Shown here one piece after another: positions 37,657 through 47,393 of a stretch of 64,000 bases of DNA. This DNA comes from Bradyrhizobium sp. ORS 278 (GTDB lineage: Bacteria > Pseudomonadota > Alphaproteobacteria > Rhizobiales > Xanthobacteraceae). Position 1 is the stretch's first letter; each line of letters starts with the position of its first letter. The stretch covers positions 6,881,001-6,945,000 of the forward strand of contig NC_009445.1 of assembly GCF_000026145.1 (NCBI RefSeq), written 5' to 3'. Both the position numbers and the translations under genes were made by a program. The notes under the pieces were generated by a model. That model saw only the letters and a program-made list of their open reading frames with translations. It ran no database searches and was not told where the DNA came from.

Positions 37657-37825
37657 GTCCTCTTGCTAAGCGGAGGATCCCTCCGTATAAATAGACCTGC
37701 CACCCGGGACAGCCAACCTTTCCTGAAGCTCGTCGTCCCGCGGTCGCTGGATCTGGACGGACACGCGCCCGTAAGGCGGTGGCCGCTGCGATCCGATTAG
37801 GCCATCGCTTCGATCGGAACAACGC

Positions 37826-38320
37826 ATGAATTGGACTGTCAGACTCACCGTCAACGGTGAGCCGCGCACCCTTGCGCTCGACGACCCCCGGGTCACCCTG
37901 CTCGACCTCTTGCGCGAGCGTCTCCATCTCTCCGGCACCAAGAAGGGCTGCGACCGCGGCCAGTGCGGCGCCTGCACCGTCCTCGTCGACGGGCGCCGCA
38001 TCAACTCCTGCCTGACGCTGGCGCTCAGCCTCGACGGCGCTGCCATCACCACGATTGAAGGCCTCGCAAATGGAGACCAGCTGCACCCCGTGCAGGAAGC
38101 CTTCATCGCCCACGACGCCCTGCAATGCGGCTTCTGCACGCCAGGCCAGATCATGAGCGCGGTCGGCCTCATCACCGAAGGCCACGCGGGAGATGATCCC
38201 GAGCGCGTGCGCGAGGGCATGAGCGGCAATCTCTGCCGCTGCAGCGCCTATGTCGGCATCGTCGAGGCCGTGCTCGACGCGCAAAAGACGCTGACTGAGA
38301 ACAAGGAGCGCGCGGCATGA
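37826..38320 (+). CDS. Molybdenum hydroxylase small subunit, two 2Fe-2S clusters
   Basis: A 164-residue subunit of a xanthine dehydrogenase/aldehyde oxidoreductase family enzyme. The plant-type 2Fe-2S ligands are in KKGCDRGQCGACTVL plus NSC, and the second cluster is held by CGFCTPGQ and NLCRCSAY. There is no N-terminal Tat signal, unlike E. coli PaoA, so this enzyme should be cytoplasmic. Its stop overlaps the start of the next gene by four bases. Confidence 0.95.
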   Translation: MNWTVRLTVNGEPRTLALDDPRVTLLDLLRERLHLSGTKKGCDRGQCGACTVLVDGRRINSCLTLALSLDGAAITTIEGLANGDQLHPVQEAFIAHDALQCGFCTPGQIMSAVGLITEGHAGDDPERVREGMSGNLCRCSAYVGIVEAVLDAQKTLTENKERAA

Positions 38321-39375
38321 ACCGGTTCGACTATGTGAAACCATCGACGGTCGCCGAGGCGGTCGCGGCGGCCGGCGCGCCGGGCGCGGCCTATCTCGCA
38401 TCCGGAACGAACCTGCTGGATCTGATGAAAGGCAATGTCGTCCGGCCGGAACGGCTGGTCGACATCACGCAGATCAAGGAGCTCACGCGTATCGAGCCGC
38501 TCGCCAATGGCGATGTCCGGATCGGCGCGCTGGTGCGTAATGCCGACCTCGCTCACGACACCGGCTTCACGCGCGATTTTCCGGCGATCGCCGAAGCGCT
38601 GCTCTCGGGTGCCTCGGCACAGCTGCGCAATGCGGCGACCGTCGGCGGCAACCTGCTGCAGCGGACGCGCTGCGCCTATTTCTACGATACGGCGTCGGCG
38701 TGCAACAAGCGCGTGCCGGGCGCCGGCTGCGACGCGCGGGGCGGCGACAATCATCAGCACGCGGTGCTCGGCTGGAGCGAAGCGTGCATCGCCACCAACC
38801 CGTCCGACTTCTGCGTCCCGCTCGCCGCGTTCGATGCGGTCGTGGAGATCGAAGGTTCGGCGGGCCGCCGCGAGGTCGCGCTGGAGGCGCTGCATCTTCT
38901 GCCCGGCACCGCGCCGGAGCGTGAGACCGTGCTGGCGCCCGGCGAGTTGATCGTCGCGGTCCGGTTGCCCGCGACCGCGCGCAGCTTCGCCAAGCACGCG
39001 CGATATCTGAAGGTGCGCGAGCGCAACTCCTACGCTTTCGCGGTCGTCTCGGCCGCGGCCGGGCTCGTGATCGAGAACGGCAGCATCACGCAGGCGCGCC
39101 TTGCGCTGGGCGGCGTCGCCGCCAAGCCATGGCGCGCGCGGGATGCTGAAGCTGTGCTCGCCGGTCACTCCGCCAGGCCGGACGCGTTCGAACGCGCGGC
39201 CGACGCGGCGCTGCGCGACGCCATGCCCTCCGGCGACAACGCCTACAAGATCCCGCTCGCGCGCCAGCTGATCGTGCGGGCGCTCGCCGCCGCAGCGCAG
39301 GGCACGCCGTCGCGCATGCCGGCGCTGCCGGCCTCTCCCTTCTCCTCCGTTCCAGGAGTGCTTCATGACGCCTGA
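38317..39375 (+). CDS. Molybdenum hydroxylase FAD subunit with extra cysteine motif
   Basis: A 352-residue FAD-binding subunit. YLASGTNLLDLM and VGGNLLQRTRC are FAD-contacting segments. A block of Cys residues (QRTRC, ACNKR, GAGC, SEAC) follows, matching the region that binds an additional 4Fe-4S cluster in PaoB/YagS-type subunits. It overlaps the small subunit by four bases and the large subunit by eleven, so the three form one tight operon. Length is typical. Confidence 0.94.
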   Translation: MNRFDYVKPSTVAEAVAAAGAPGAAYLASGTNLLDLMKGNVVRPERLVDITQIKELTRIEPLANGDVRIGALVRNADLAHDTGFTRDFPAIAEALLSGASAQLRNAATVGGNLLQRTRCAYFYDTASACNKRVPGAGCDARGGDNHQHAVLGWSEACIATNPSDFCVPLAAFDAVVEIEGSAGRREVALEALHLLPGTAPERETVLAPGELIVAVRLPATARSFAKHARYLKVRERNSYAFAVVSAAAGLVIENGSITQARLALGGVAAKPWRARDAEAVLAGHSARPDAFERAADAALRDAMPSGDNAYKIPLARQLIVRALAAAAQGTPSRMPALPASPFSSVPGVLHDA

Positions 39376-41629
39376 GCTCAATCTCTCCCGCGATCCCGCC
39401 CATCTCCGGCACGGCTCGAACATCGGCCAGCCGCTGTCGCGCGTCGATGGTCTCGCCAAGGTGACGGGCCGCGCGACCTACGCGGCCGACAACAATCCGC
39501 CCGGCCTGCTCTACGCCGTGCTGGCCGTCTCCAGCATCGCGCGCGGCCGCGTGACCGCGCTCGACGTCGAGGCGGCCAAGGCGCATCCCGGCATCGTCGA
39601 GGTCATGACCTCGGCCAACCGGCCGCCGCTGCATGCCGATCCCGACGGCAAGCCGAATCCGTTCGCGTTCCGCTTCGAGGCGCTGCAGACCGATCGCGTG
39701 CGCTACGCCAACCAGCCGATCGCGGTGGTCATCGCGGAATCGCTGGAAGCGGCGACAGAGGGTGCCGCCCTGCTCGCGCCGCGCTACGAGGTGGAGCCGG
39801 CGCGTATCGGCCTCGATGCAGATGCCGTCTATGTGCCTCCGGCCGTCGGCATGGGCTCGCCGGCCGAGGAACGCCACGGCGATGTCGAGGCTGCGCTGGC
39901 GGGAAGCGACAAGCAGCTCACCGCGATCTACGAGACCCCGCCGCATTATCACAACGCGATGGAGCCGCATGCGATCGTCGCGGAATGGCAGGGCGACAAG
40001 CTCGTCATCGACACGCCGACGCAGGGCCTCGTCATGATGCGCGCGCGCCTCGCGGAGCTGTTCGGCATCGCGCCCGAAAACATCCTGATCCGCAGCCCGT
40101 TCCTCGGCGGCGGCTTCGGCGGCAAGGGCCTGATGGCCGGGCCGCAGGTGCTCGGCATTCTCGCAGCCAAGATGGTCGGCCGGCCGGTGAAGCTCGTGGC
40201 GCGCCGCGAGCAGCTCTATGGCCCATTCGGCCATCGCTCGCCGACCCGGCAGACCCTGCGGCTTGGCGCCAGCGCCGCGGGCCAGCTGTCTGGGATTCAT
40301 CACCATGCGCGGATCGCCACCTCCAGCTTCGAGGACTTCTATGAATCGGCGGCCCACGTGACGCATACGCTCTACGCCGTCCCGGCAATTGCGACCACTT
40401 ATGACGCCGTGCGGATGGACACCGGCACGCCGCTGTTCGTGCGCGCGCCCGGCATCGCGCCGGGATCCATCGCGCTCGAGAGCGCGGTCGACGAGATGGC
40501 CGAGGCCTGCGGCCTCGATCCCCTCGCCTTCCGCGTCAAGAACTACGCCGAGGTCGAGCCTTCGACCGGCAAGCCGTTCTCGTCCAAGGCGCTGCGCGAA
40601 TGCTACACGCAGGGCGCCGAGCGCTTCGGCTGGTGGGACCGGCCGCTCAAGCCCCGGATGATGCGCGACAAGGACGGCTTCCTGGTCGGCTGGGGCATGG
40701 GCACGGCGACGTTCCACGCGCTGATGTTCGCAGGCCAGGCGCGCGCCGTGATCCGGCGCGACGGCTCGGGCGTGGTCGAGAGCGGCGCGCATGACATGGG
40801 CCAGGGCGCGTGGACGGCGTTCGCGCAGATCGCGGCGGATTCGCTGGCGCTCGCGCGCGATCAGGTCACGTTCAAGGCCGGCACGTCGGACCTGCCCGAT
40901 GCCGGCATCGCCGGCGGCTCGGCGCACACGGCAACCGTCGGCACCGCGATCCACAATGCGGGCGCTGCCGTGATCGCCGAGCTCGCCGAGCTCGCGACGT
41001 CGGATCAGCGCTCGCCGCTGTTCGGCGCCGGCAACGCCGGCGTGATCGCCCGCAACGGCCGCCTCGTCCGGCGCGACGACGAAGGCCGCGGTGAAAGCTA
41101 TGCTGACATCCTCGCGCGCGCCGGCCTCGACGAGGTCGAAGGCTCGGGCAGCGGCGTGCCGGATCCGGCCGCCAACGAGCAGTACGCCATGCATTCGCAT
41201 GGCGCCGTGTTCGCCGAGGTAAAGGTCGATCCCGATCTCGGCCAGGTGCGCGTGACACGGATGGTCGGCGCGTTCGCGGCAGGCCGCATCATCAACCCGA
41301 AGCTGGTGAAGAGCCAGCTCGTCGGCGGCATGATCTGGGGCATCTCGCTGGCGCTGCACGAGGAGGCGATCACCGACCGCCGCAGCGGCCGCATCATGAA
41401 CGCCAATCTCGGCGAGTATCATGTGCCGGTGAATGCCGACGTTCCGGCGATCGATGCGTTCACGGTCGAGGAGCACGATCCGTTCGTCAATCCGCTCGGC
41501 ATCAAGGGCGTCGGCGAGATCGGCATCACCGGCTCGGCCGGCGCGGTGGCCAATGCGGTGGCGCACGCGACCGGCATCCGTGTCAGACGCTTCCCGGTGC
41601 GGATCAGCGATCTCGTTCGTCGAAGCTGA
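39365..41629 (+). CDS. Molybdenum hydroxylase large subunit, molybdopterin-binding
   Basis: A 754-residue catalytic subunit. Landmarks are LSRVDGLAKVTGRATY at the N-terminus, FLGGGFGGKG, GAHDMGQGAWTAFAQIAAD, and KGVGEIGITGSAGAVANAV near the C-terminus with the catalytic Glu (GVGEIG). These place it in the YagR/PaoC-like branch, which oxidises aldehydes or aromatic aldehydes; the substrate is not certain. No molybdenum-cofactor chaperone such as PaoD/XdhC follows. A strong terminator lies 25 bases after the stop. Confidence 0.94.
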   Translation: MTPELNLSRDPAHLRHGSNIGQPLSRVDGLAKVTGRATYAADNNPPGLLYAVLAVSSIARGRVTALDVEAAKAHPGIVEVMTSANRPPLHADPDGKPNPFAFRFEALQTDRVRYANQPIAVVIAESLEAATEGAALLAPRYEVEPARIGLDADAVYVPPAVGMGSPAEERHGDVEAALAGSDKQLTAIYETPPHYHNAMEPHAIVAEWQGDKLVIDTPTQGLVMMRARLAELFGIAPENILIRSPFLGGGFGGKGLMAGPQVLGILAAKMVGRPVKLVARREQLYGPFGHRSPTRQTLRLGASAAGQLSGIHHHARIATSSFEDFYESAAHVTHTLYAVPAIATTYDAVRMDTGTPLFVRAPGIAPGSIALESAVDEMAEACGLDPLAFRVKNYAEVEPSTGKPFSSKALRECYTQGAERFGWWDRPLKPRMMRDKDGFLVGWGMGTATFHALMFAGQARAVIRRDGSGVVESGAHDMGQGAWTAFAQIAADSLALARDQVTFKAGTSDLPDAGIAGGSAHTATVGTAIHNAGAAVIAELAELATSDQRSPLFGAGNAGVIARNGRLVRRDDEGRGESYADILARAGLDEVEGSGSGVPDPAANEQYAMHSHGAVFAEVKVDPDLGQVRVTRMVGAFAAGRIINPKLVKSQLVGGMIWGISLALHEEAITDRRSGRIMNANLGEYHVPVNADVPAIDAFTVEEHDPFVNPLGIKGVGEIGITGSAGAVANAVAHATGIRVRRFPVRISDLVRRS

Positions 41630-41653
41630 CCAAGCCGCACGCCAAACGACAAA

Positions 41654-41684
41654 GCCTCCGTTCCCGCCGGGAACGGAGGCTTTT
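41654..41684. terminator. Rho-independent terminator after the molybdenum hydroxylase operon
   Basis: GCCTCCGTTCCC and GGGAACGGAGGC form a perfect 12-bp stem with a 3-base loop, followed by TTTT. A short A-run on the left suggests it can also serve the convergent chemoreceptor transcript. Confidence 0.92.
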
Positions 41685-41708
41685 CCTTGAGCAAAGAGGG
41701 TCGCGGCC

Positions 41709-43697
41709 CTACGCCGCCTGCTGCATGAACGAGCCCCTGACCCAGGTGGCGAAGGCCTCGCGCCTGGCGCCGAGCTCAAACTCCACGCGCAGCGCGTCGT
41801 GGTCGCGGGCGCGAACCTGATAAGGAATGTCGCCGCTGAAGCCGGTGAACTGGATCACGCCGCGATCGCCGATGCCGGGTTCGGGATCGAAGCGGAACAA
41901 GGCGCCGCCCTCGGAGATGTCGACGAGCTCCGCCTTCACCGGCCCCTTGCGCGCATCGATCACCTTGATCGGCAGGCTCGTGCGGAAGCGTGGGGATTGG
42001 CGGCGGTCGGCTTCGACGGTCGTGGTCCGGACCACCTTCACCAGCGTCGCGCGCAGCGCCGTCAGGCTGGAGGCCACATTGCCGATGGCGCTGCGCACCT
42101 CGGCGGCGCGATCGTTGACCATGCCGGCATCCTTGCCGACATTGCCGATCTTGGACGAGACGTCGCGGGCGGCACTGGCGGAGGAGTGCACCGAGCGGCT
42201 GATCTCCTGGGTCGCCGCATGCTGCTCCTCCATCGCCGCGGCGACCGAGGCCGCGACCTCGTCGATCTCGGAGATCTGGCTGCCGATGCCTTCGACCGCA
42301 TCGATGGTGGCCTGCGTGGTGCTCTGCACCTCGCCGATCAGGCGCGAGATCTCCTCGGTCGATTTCGCGGTCTGATCCGACAGCGACTTCACCTCGGCCG
42401 CGACCACGGCGAAGCCGCGGCCGGCCTCGCCGGCGCGCGCGGCCTCGATCGTGGCGTTCAGCGCCAGCAGATTGGTCTGCTCCGCGATGCCGCCGATCAG
42501 GTTCGAGACCTCGGCAATCTTGTCCACCGCCTTGGTCAGCGACATCATCGTCGACTTTGCCTTCTCGCGGCCGGTGACGGCCGACTTGGTGATGGTGCTG
42601 GCGCGCGCGACCTGGCTGGAGATCTCACGGATCGCCGAGCTCAGCTCTTCGGCCGCCGCCGACACGGTCTGCGCATTCGCGAGCGACTGCTCCGAGGCCG
42701 CCGCCACCGCCTGGGCATCAGCCGACAGCTCATGCGCGAGATCGGAGAGGCCACTGGCCACCGCCTCCACCTGGCGCGACGCGCCCGCCGCCTCGTCCAC
42801 CGATGTGCTGGTCTCGCGCTCGATCACGTCGGCCATGTCGAGCATGGCCCGCCTCTTCACGCGATCCGCCTCGGCGCGATCACGCTCCTGCTTGTCGCGC
42901 AGCTCGGCATTCTCCAGCGCATTGGTCTTGAAGATGCCGAGCGCGCGCGCCATCGCGCCGATCTCGTCGCCGCGCTGCGAATAGGGGATGTCGGTGGACA
43001 GCTCGCCCTGGGCGATCCGCCGCATCAGGCCGGTCATCCGCGACAGCGGACGGACGACGCCCATCACCAGCCCCGACATGCCGGCGATGACCAGCGCCAT
43101 CACGATGCCGGAGACCGTCCAGACGACGACCGAGATGCTGCTGTCCTGCGCCGCGGCCGCGGTCTCCATGTCTGAATTGAACTTGTTCGCCTTTTCGACC
43201 AGCGTGTCGATCACCGCGCGGTGCGCCGCATAGGCGTCTCTCAGCCGGGCATAGGCCGTATCGGCCTTCGCCGTGTCGCCGGCGCGCAGCGCCGGGATCA
43301 GTTCGGCTTCTGCCGCCTGCCAGAACTTCCTGACCTCGGCATCGGACTTCTCGACGAGCAGCGATTTCAGATCGGGCTCGAGCGTCGATCCGATCCAGAA
43401 CGCCTTCCGGTCGTCGTAGTCCTTCTTGAGCTGCGCCAGCTTGGCGGCATGCGCGTCGAGGTTCTTCGGGTTGCGCAGCACCAGCGTCGCCTCGAGATAG
43501 GCTTCGATGACATATTCGGGCGGCGGCAGGATGTCGGCGACGAGATCGTTGCCAAGCTTGATCTTGCTGTACAGCGGCCCACCGACCTTGAGCTCGCGCA
43601 GCGCGTAGGCGCTGGTCAGCACCACGGCACCGAAGCCGAGCGCGAGCACGAGGCCGAAGACCGCGATGAGGGCGGAAATCGAAAGACGCATTTTCAT
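41709..43697 (-). CDS. Methyl-accepting chemotaxis protein with C-terminal PilZ domain
   Basis: A 662-residue chemoreceptor. There is a membrane segment at about 8-28, a periplasmic helical sensor containing [14 protein letters not shown], a second membrane segment around 190-215, HAMP, and a signalling domain with [20 protein letters not shown]. The final 100 residues are a PilZ domain with RRQSPRFR and DISEGG, the signatures for cyclic-di-GMP binding. This links chemotaxis output to cyclic-di-GMP. It is closely related to the next gene, which lacks PilZ. Start chosen at 43697 (MKMRLSIS) by comparison with that paralog. Confidence 0.93.
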   Translation of the reverse strand: MKMRLSISALIAVFGLVLALGFGAVVLTSAYALRELKVGGPLYSKIKLGNDLVADILPPPEYVIEAYLEATLVLRNPKNLDAHAAKLAQLKKDYDDRKAFWIGSTLEPDLKSLLVEKSDAEVRKFWQAAEAELIPALRAGDTAKADTAYARLRDAYAAHRAVIDTLVEKANKFNSDMETAAAAQDSSISVVVWTVSGIVMALVIAGMSGLVMGVVRPLSRMTGLMRRIAQGELSTDIPYSQRGDEIGAMARALGIFKTNALENAELRDKQERDRAEADRVKRRAMLDMADVIERETSTSVDEAAGASRQVEAVASGLSDLAHELSADAQAVAAASEQSLANAQTVSAAAEELSSAIREISSQVARASTITKSAVTGREKAKSTMMSLTKAVDKIAEVSNLIGGIAEQTNLLALNATIEAARAGEAGRGFAVVAAEVKSLSDQTAKSTEEISRLIGEVQSTTQATIDAVEGIGSQISEIDEVAASVAAAMEEQHAATQEISRSVHSSASAARDVSSKIGNVGKDAGMVNDRAAEVRSAIGNVASSLTALRATLVKVVRTTTVEADRRQSPRFRTSLPIKVIDARKGPVKAELVDISEGGALFRFDPEPGIGDRGVIQFTGFSGDIPYQVRARDHDALRVEFELGARREAFATWVRGSFMQQAA

Positions 43698-43880
43698 GTC
43701 GGACGACGCATTCCAGATGGGAGGATCCGCGATCGCGGCAGGCGCTGGCGGCACGATCCCGTCGCCGTTGACGAGATCACGTTCCGGCCGCCAAGCCTCA
43801 ACTGAAGATGCGATTAGCGTGCACAAGCTTTTTTCAACGGAAGTAAATTTTTACGTCCGTAGAAATGCGGTCTCAGGTGC

Positions 43881-45593
43881 TCATCCCGCCCGCCGGGACA
43901 CGGTCGCGCCGTCCTTCGTGGTGCTGCGCACGATATTGGTCAGCACCGCCTGCAACGATGACATGGTCGCGCCGACCTGCATGATCGCGGTGCGGACCTC
44001 GGCGGCGCGGTCGTTCACCGCCTGGGCGCCGCGGCCGACATTCGAGATCTTTTCCGAGACATCCTTGGCCGCGGCTGCGGAGGCGGCGACCGACCGGCTG
44101 ATCTCGCTGGTGGCGGCACGCTGCTGCTGCATGGCCGAGGCGACGGAGGCCGCGACCACGTCGATCTCCGAAATCTGGCCGCCGATGCCTTCGACCGCGT
44201 CGACGGTGGCCTTGGTGGCATTCTGCACCTCGGAGATCAGCCGCGAGATCTCCTCGGTCGACTTGGCGGTCTGGTCGGACAGCGATTTCACCTCGGCGGC
44301 GACGACCGCAAATCCGCGCCCCGCATCGCCCGCCCGCGCCGCCTCGATGGTGGCGTTGAGCGCCAGCAGGTTGGTCTGCTGCGCGATGCCGCCGATCAGG
44401 TTGGACACCTCGGCGATCTTGCCGACCGCTTCCGAGAGCGACTGGATGGTGCTGGTCGCCTTCTCGCGTCCTGTCACGGCGGTCTTGGTGATGGCGGTAG
44501 CGCGCCCGACCTGGCTCGCGATGCCAGAGATCGCCGCGCTGAGCTGCTCGGCCGCGGTTGCGACCACATGGGCGCTGGACAGCGAGAGCTCGGACGCGGA
44601 CGCCACCGCGCTCGCATCGGCGGAGAGATCGTGCGCCAAGCTGGACAGTCCGCCCACGGCGGTCTCGACCTCTCGCGAGGCTCCGGCGGCGGCGCCGACC
44701 GAGGTCGTGGTCTCACGCTCGATCACCTCGGCCATGGCGAGGATGGCGCGGTGCTTTTCCTGCTCGGCCGCGACGCGCTCGATATCCTGCTTCTGCAGCT
44801 GCTCCTTCTCCATCGCATTGGTCTTGAACACCGCAAGCGCTCGGGCCATCGCACCGATCTCGTCGCCCCGCTCGGCAAACGGAATGGACGTCGACAGGTC
44901 GCCGCCGGACAGCTGCCGCATCAGCCGGGTCATGTGTGCGAGCGGCCGGACCACGCCATGCACCAGACCGAGCAGGCCGGCGACGACGACCAGCAGGACG
45001 AGGCCCGACAATACGCCGCCGAACCAGCTGATGGTGCTGTCGCGACCGGCCGCCACCGCCTCCGTCTCGGCGATCATCCGGTTGGCGCGCGCGACGATGC
45101 CATCGATGACCGTCCGATGGGCGGAATAGGCGGTGGTCAGTCGCTGATAGGCGAGCTTGGCCGCCGGCATGTCTCCGCCCCGCAGCGCCGGCATCAGCTC
45201 GCGCTCGAGCACCTGCCAGAACCGCCGGACCTCGGCGTCCGACCGCTCGACAAGCTCCGATTTCAGTCCCGGCTCCAGCGCCGAGCTGCTCCAGAACGTC
45301 CTGCGGTCGTCATATTCCTTCTTCAGGTCGGCCAATCGCGCGGCTCGTGCATCGAGACTGGATGGATCGAGCAGCGCAAGCGTCGCTTCCAGATAGGACT
45401 CGATCACATATTCCGGGGGCGGCAGGATATCGGCGACGAGATCGTTGCCCAGCTTGATGTTCTGATAGAGCGGGCCGCCGACCTTCAGCTCCCGGACGGC
45501 GAAGATACCGGTGGCGACCACGGCGCCCAGGCCGACGGCCACGACGACGCCGAAGGCCAGGATCATCGCGGAGATCGAGAGCCGCGTTTTCAT
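43881..45593 (-). CDS. Methyl-accepting chemotaxis protein, paralog of the PilZ-tailed receptor
   Basis: A 570-residue chemoreceptor with the same layout: N-terminal membrane segment, sensor with [19 protein letters not shown] and [14 protein letters not shown], second membrane segment, HAMP and signalling domain with [20 protein letters not shown]. It ends in GATVSRRAG without a PilZ domain, at the point where the paralog continues. The two genes lie 183 bases apart in the same direction, a clear tandem duplication. Start at 45593 by comparison with the paralog (MKTRLSIS). Confidence 0.94.
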   Translation of the reverse strand: MKTRLSISAMILAFGVVVAVGLGAVVATGIFAVRELKVGGPLYQNIKLGNDLVADILPPPEYVIESYLEATLALLDPSSLDARAARLADLKKEYDDRRTFWSSSALEPGLKSELVERSDAEVRRFWQVLERELMPALRGGDMPAAKLAYQRLTTAYSAHRTVIDGIVARANRMIAETEAVAAGRDSTISWFGGVLSGLVLLVVVAGLLGLVHGVVRPLAHMTRLMRQLSGGDLSTSIPFAERGDEIGAMARALAVFKTNAMEKEQLQKQDIERVAAEQEKHRAILAMAEVIERETTTSVGAAAGASREVETAVGGLSSLAHDLSADASAVASASELSLSSAHVVATAAEQLSAAISGIASQVGRATAITKTAVTGREKATSTIQSLSEAVGKIAEVSNLIGGIAQQTNLLALNATIEAARAGDAGRGFAVVAAEVKSLSDQTAKSTEEISRLISEVQNATKATVDAVEGIGGQISEIDVVAASVASAMQQQRAATSEISRSVAASAAAAKDVSEKISNVGRGAQAVNDRAAEVRTAIMQVGATMSSLQAVLTNIVRSTTKDGATVSRRAG

Positions 45594-45871
45594 TGCGCTT
45601 GTCTTCCTTGGTGCGAGAGAGGTGACTGCCATCGGCCTGGCGTCGCCATGACGCGCAGGGGTCGAGCGCCGGTCAGCACAATCTGGATGCTGCGGCGCCA
45701 CAAACTGTCTCAGATCTATGGAACTCACGATAATATAAAGTAAATATTTGGTTCCATACGAACTCGCGATTTTACAGGATGTGCACCTTTCGATTGCAAG
45801 TCCCTGACCTGTCGCAAGGCCGTCCTCCGGCGTTGTGCGACGGTAGACAACCAGGTTTCAGATGAGGTCCC

Positions 45872-46183
45872 ATGTCGAAGCCCGTCCCCGACAAGGCCGA
45901 GGTCGCGCTCGAATATCCCGACAAGTTCTATGTCGGCACGTTCGAGCGATCGTCGCGCTTCGAGGCCCATCTCGAACCGTCGGGGCTGGCGCTGACCTTG
46001 GAGCGCCCGGGAGCCGAGGACGTTCGCAAGTCGATCCACCTGCACCTCCACTACGGGCTGCTCGCCGCGATCCTCAAGGAGATCGCAACCGGCGTCGCAG
46101 CCCTTCCCGGGGACGACAGCCTGCATCGCGATCAACTGCGGGAGGCCGTCACCGCGCTGCACGATTCGCTCAGAACGCCCTGA
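45872..46183 (+). CDS. Conserved hypothetical protein, 103 residues
   Basis: A cytoplasmic protein beginning MSKPVPDKAEVALEYPDKFY and containing the His-rich segment SIHLHLHYGLLAAILKEIA. No metal-binding Cys, signal or membrane segment is visible. A GAGG site precedes the ATG. It is divergent from the chemoreceptor. Function is not recognised, although it looks like a family-restricted small protein. Confidence 0.7.
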   Translation: MSKPVPDKAEVALEYPDKFYVGTFERSSRFEAHLEPSGLALTLERPGAEDVRKSIHLHLHYGLLAAILKEIATGVAALPGDDSLHRDQLREAVTALHDSLRTP

Positions 46184-46420
46184 CCTCTTAAAGCGCGTTA
46201 ACCGCGTGTGCCGCGACGGCACAACGATCCGCTTCATCAACCAATGCTTCAGGCTTCGTTAGCGGTTTGCTAACTACGCGACAACGTTTGCACCTGATCC
46301 GGCCGGCTTGAAGAGGGGTGTGCTGCGCAAGTGACAGCATTTTACTAAAAAGCGATCTATCTCCAATGCATCGACGGCGCGCGCTGCGCGAGCCTTGTTA
46401 GTCTGAGTTGGAGACCCGCC

Positions 46421-47149
46421 ATGAAGAAGATCCTGTTCGCCACCGTTGCGCTCGCCGCGCTCGCCTCGTCCTCCGCCTTCGCTGCCGATCTCGGCGCGCG
46501 CAGCTATCCCTATGCGACCAAGGCGCCGGCCTATGTCGCGCCGATCTACAACTGGACCGGCTTCTATCTCGGCGCCCATCTCGGCGGCGCCTTCTCCAGC
46601 GACAACAACTTCTCGGGCCTCGGAACCGGCAACAACTCCAACGGCCGCTTCCTCGGCGGCGTTCAAGCCGGCGCCGACTGGCAGTTCGCTCCGACCTGGG
46701 TGATCGGCGCGGAAGGCCAGTACAGCTGGCTCAGCGGCAGCGTCGGCGCGGCATTCCCGGGCGGTTACGTCTATAACAACAGCCAGCGCGGCCTCGGCTC
46801 GATCACCGGCCGGGTCGGCTACACCTGGGGTCCGGGCCTTCTCTACGTGAAGGGCGGCTACGCCTATTCGGACAACAACGAGAAGGTGACCCTGGCAGGT
46901 AACCAGGTCGGCTTCGCGACCTCGGGCGATCACCGCAACGGCTGGACCGTCGGCGGCGGCATCGAATACATGTTCGCGCCGAACTGGTCGGCCAAGGCCG
47001 AATACCAGTACTACAATTTCGGCAGCGCCACCTTCGCCGCGCCGGCCGCGCTGGTTCCCACCGGCAGCTTCACCACCGACGACCACACCTTCAAGGCCGG
47101 CGTGAACTACCGCTTCAACTGGGGCGTCCCCGTCGCCGCCCGCTACTGA
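46421..47149 (+). CDS. Outer membrane beta-barrel protein, Omp25/RopB-like
   Basis: A 242-residue outer-membrane protein. The signal peptide MKKILFATVALAALASSSAFA is followed by mature ADLGARSYPY. The barrel begins YNWTGFYLGAHLGGAFSS, the hallmark of the alphaproteobacterial Omp25/Omp31 immunogenic porin-like family. Strands alternate to the C-terminal VNYRFNWGVPVAARY. The upstream region (46184-46420) holds no gene and should contain its promoter. A terminator follows at 47181. Such proteins are usually abundant and non-specific in function. Confidence 0.93.
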   Translation: MKKILFATVALAALASSSAFAADLGARSYPYATKAPAYVAPIYNWTGFYLGAHLGGAFSSDNNFSGLGTGNNSNGRFLGGVQAGADWQFAPTWVIGAEGQYSWLSGSVGAAFPGGYVYNNSQRGLGSITGRVGYTWGPGLLYVKGGYAYSDNNEKVTLAGNQVGFATSGDHRNGWTVGGGIEYMFAPNWSAKAEYQYYNFGSATFAAPAALVPTGSFTTDDHTFKAGVNYRFNWGVPVAARY

Positions 47150-47180
47150 TCCGCAGGCGTCAAAAAACAATAAAGCATCA

Positions 47181-47210
47181 AAAGGCCGGCAGCGATGCCG
47201 GCCTTTCCTT
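47181..47210 (+). terminator. Rho-independent terminator after the outer membrane protein gene
   Basis: AAAGGCCGGC and GCCGGCCTTT form a perfect 10-bp stem with loop AGCGAT, ending in a short T-rich tract, 31 bases after the stop. Confidence 0.9.
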
Positions 47211-47393
47211 GTCACAGGGTCCTCGTTCCACGGACTAATAACGCCCACCGCGGCATCGAATGCCGCGGCGTGAAATGTAGAAATGCATGAAAAATCAGCA
47301 GGAACCGCGTAATTTCCCTGATTGTTAACTCACGACCGCGATAGTGCTCGCACAAATATCAGCTCAAAGTAGCACGATCGAGGGAAACGAGAC

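Noticed and set aside
39086..41779. 897-codon minus-strand frame opposite the molybdenum hydroxylase
   Set aside because: It is antisense to a clearly conserved operon and has the Arg/Ala/His-rich composition of a shadow frame.
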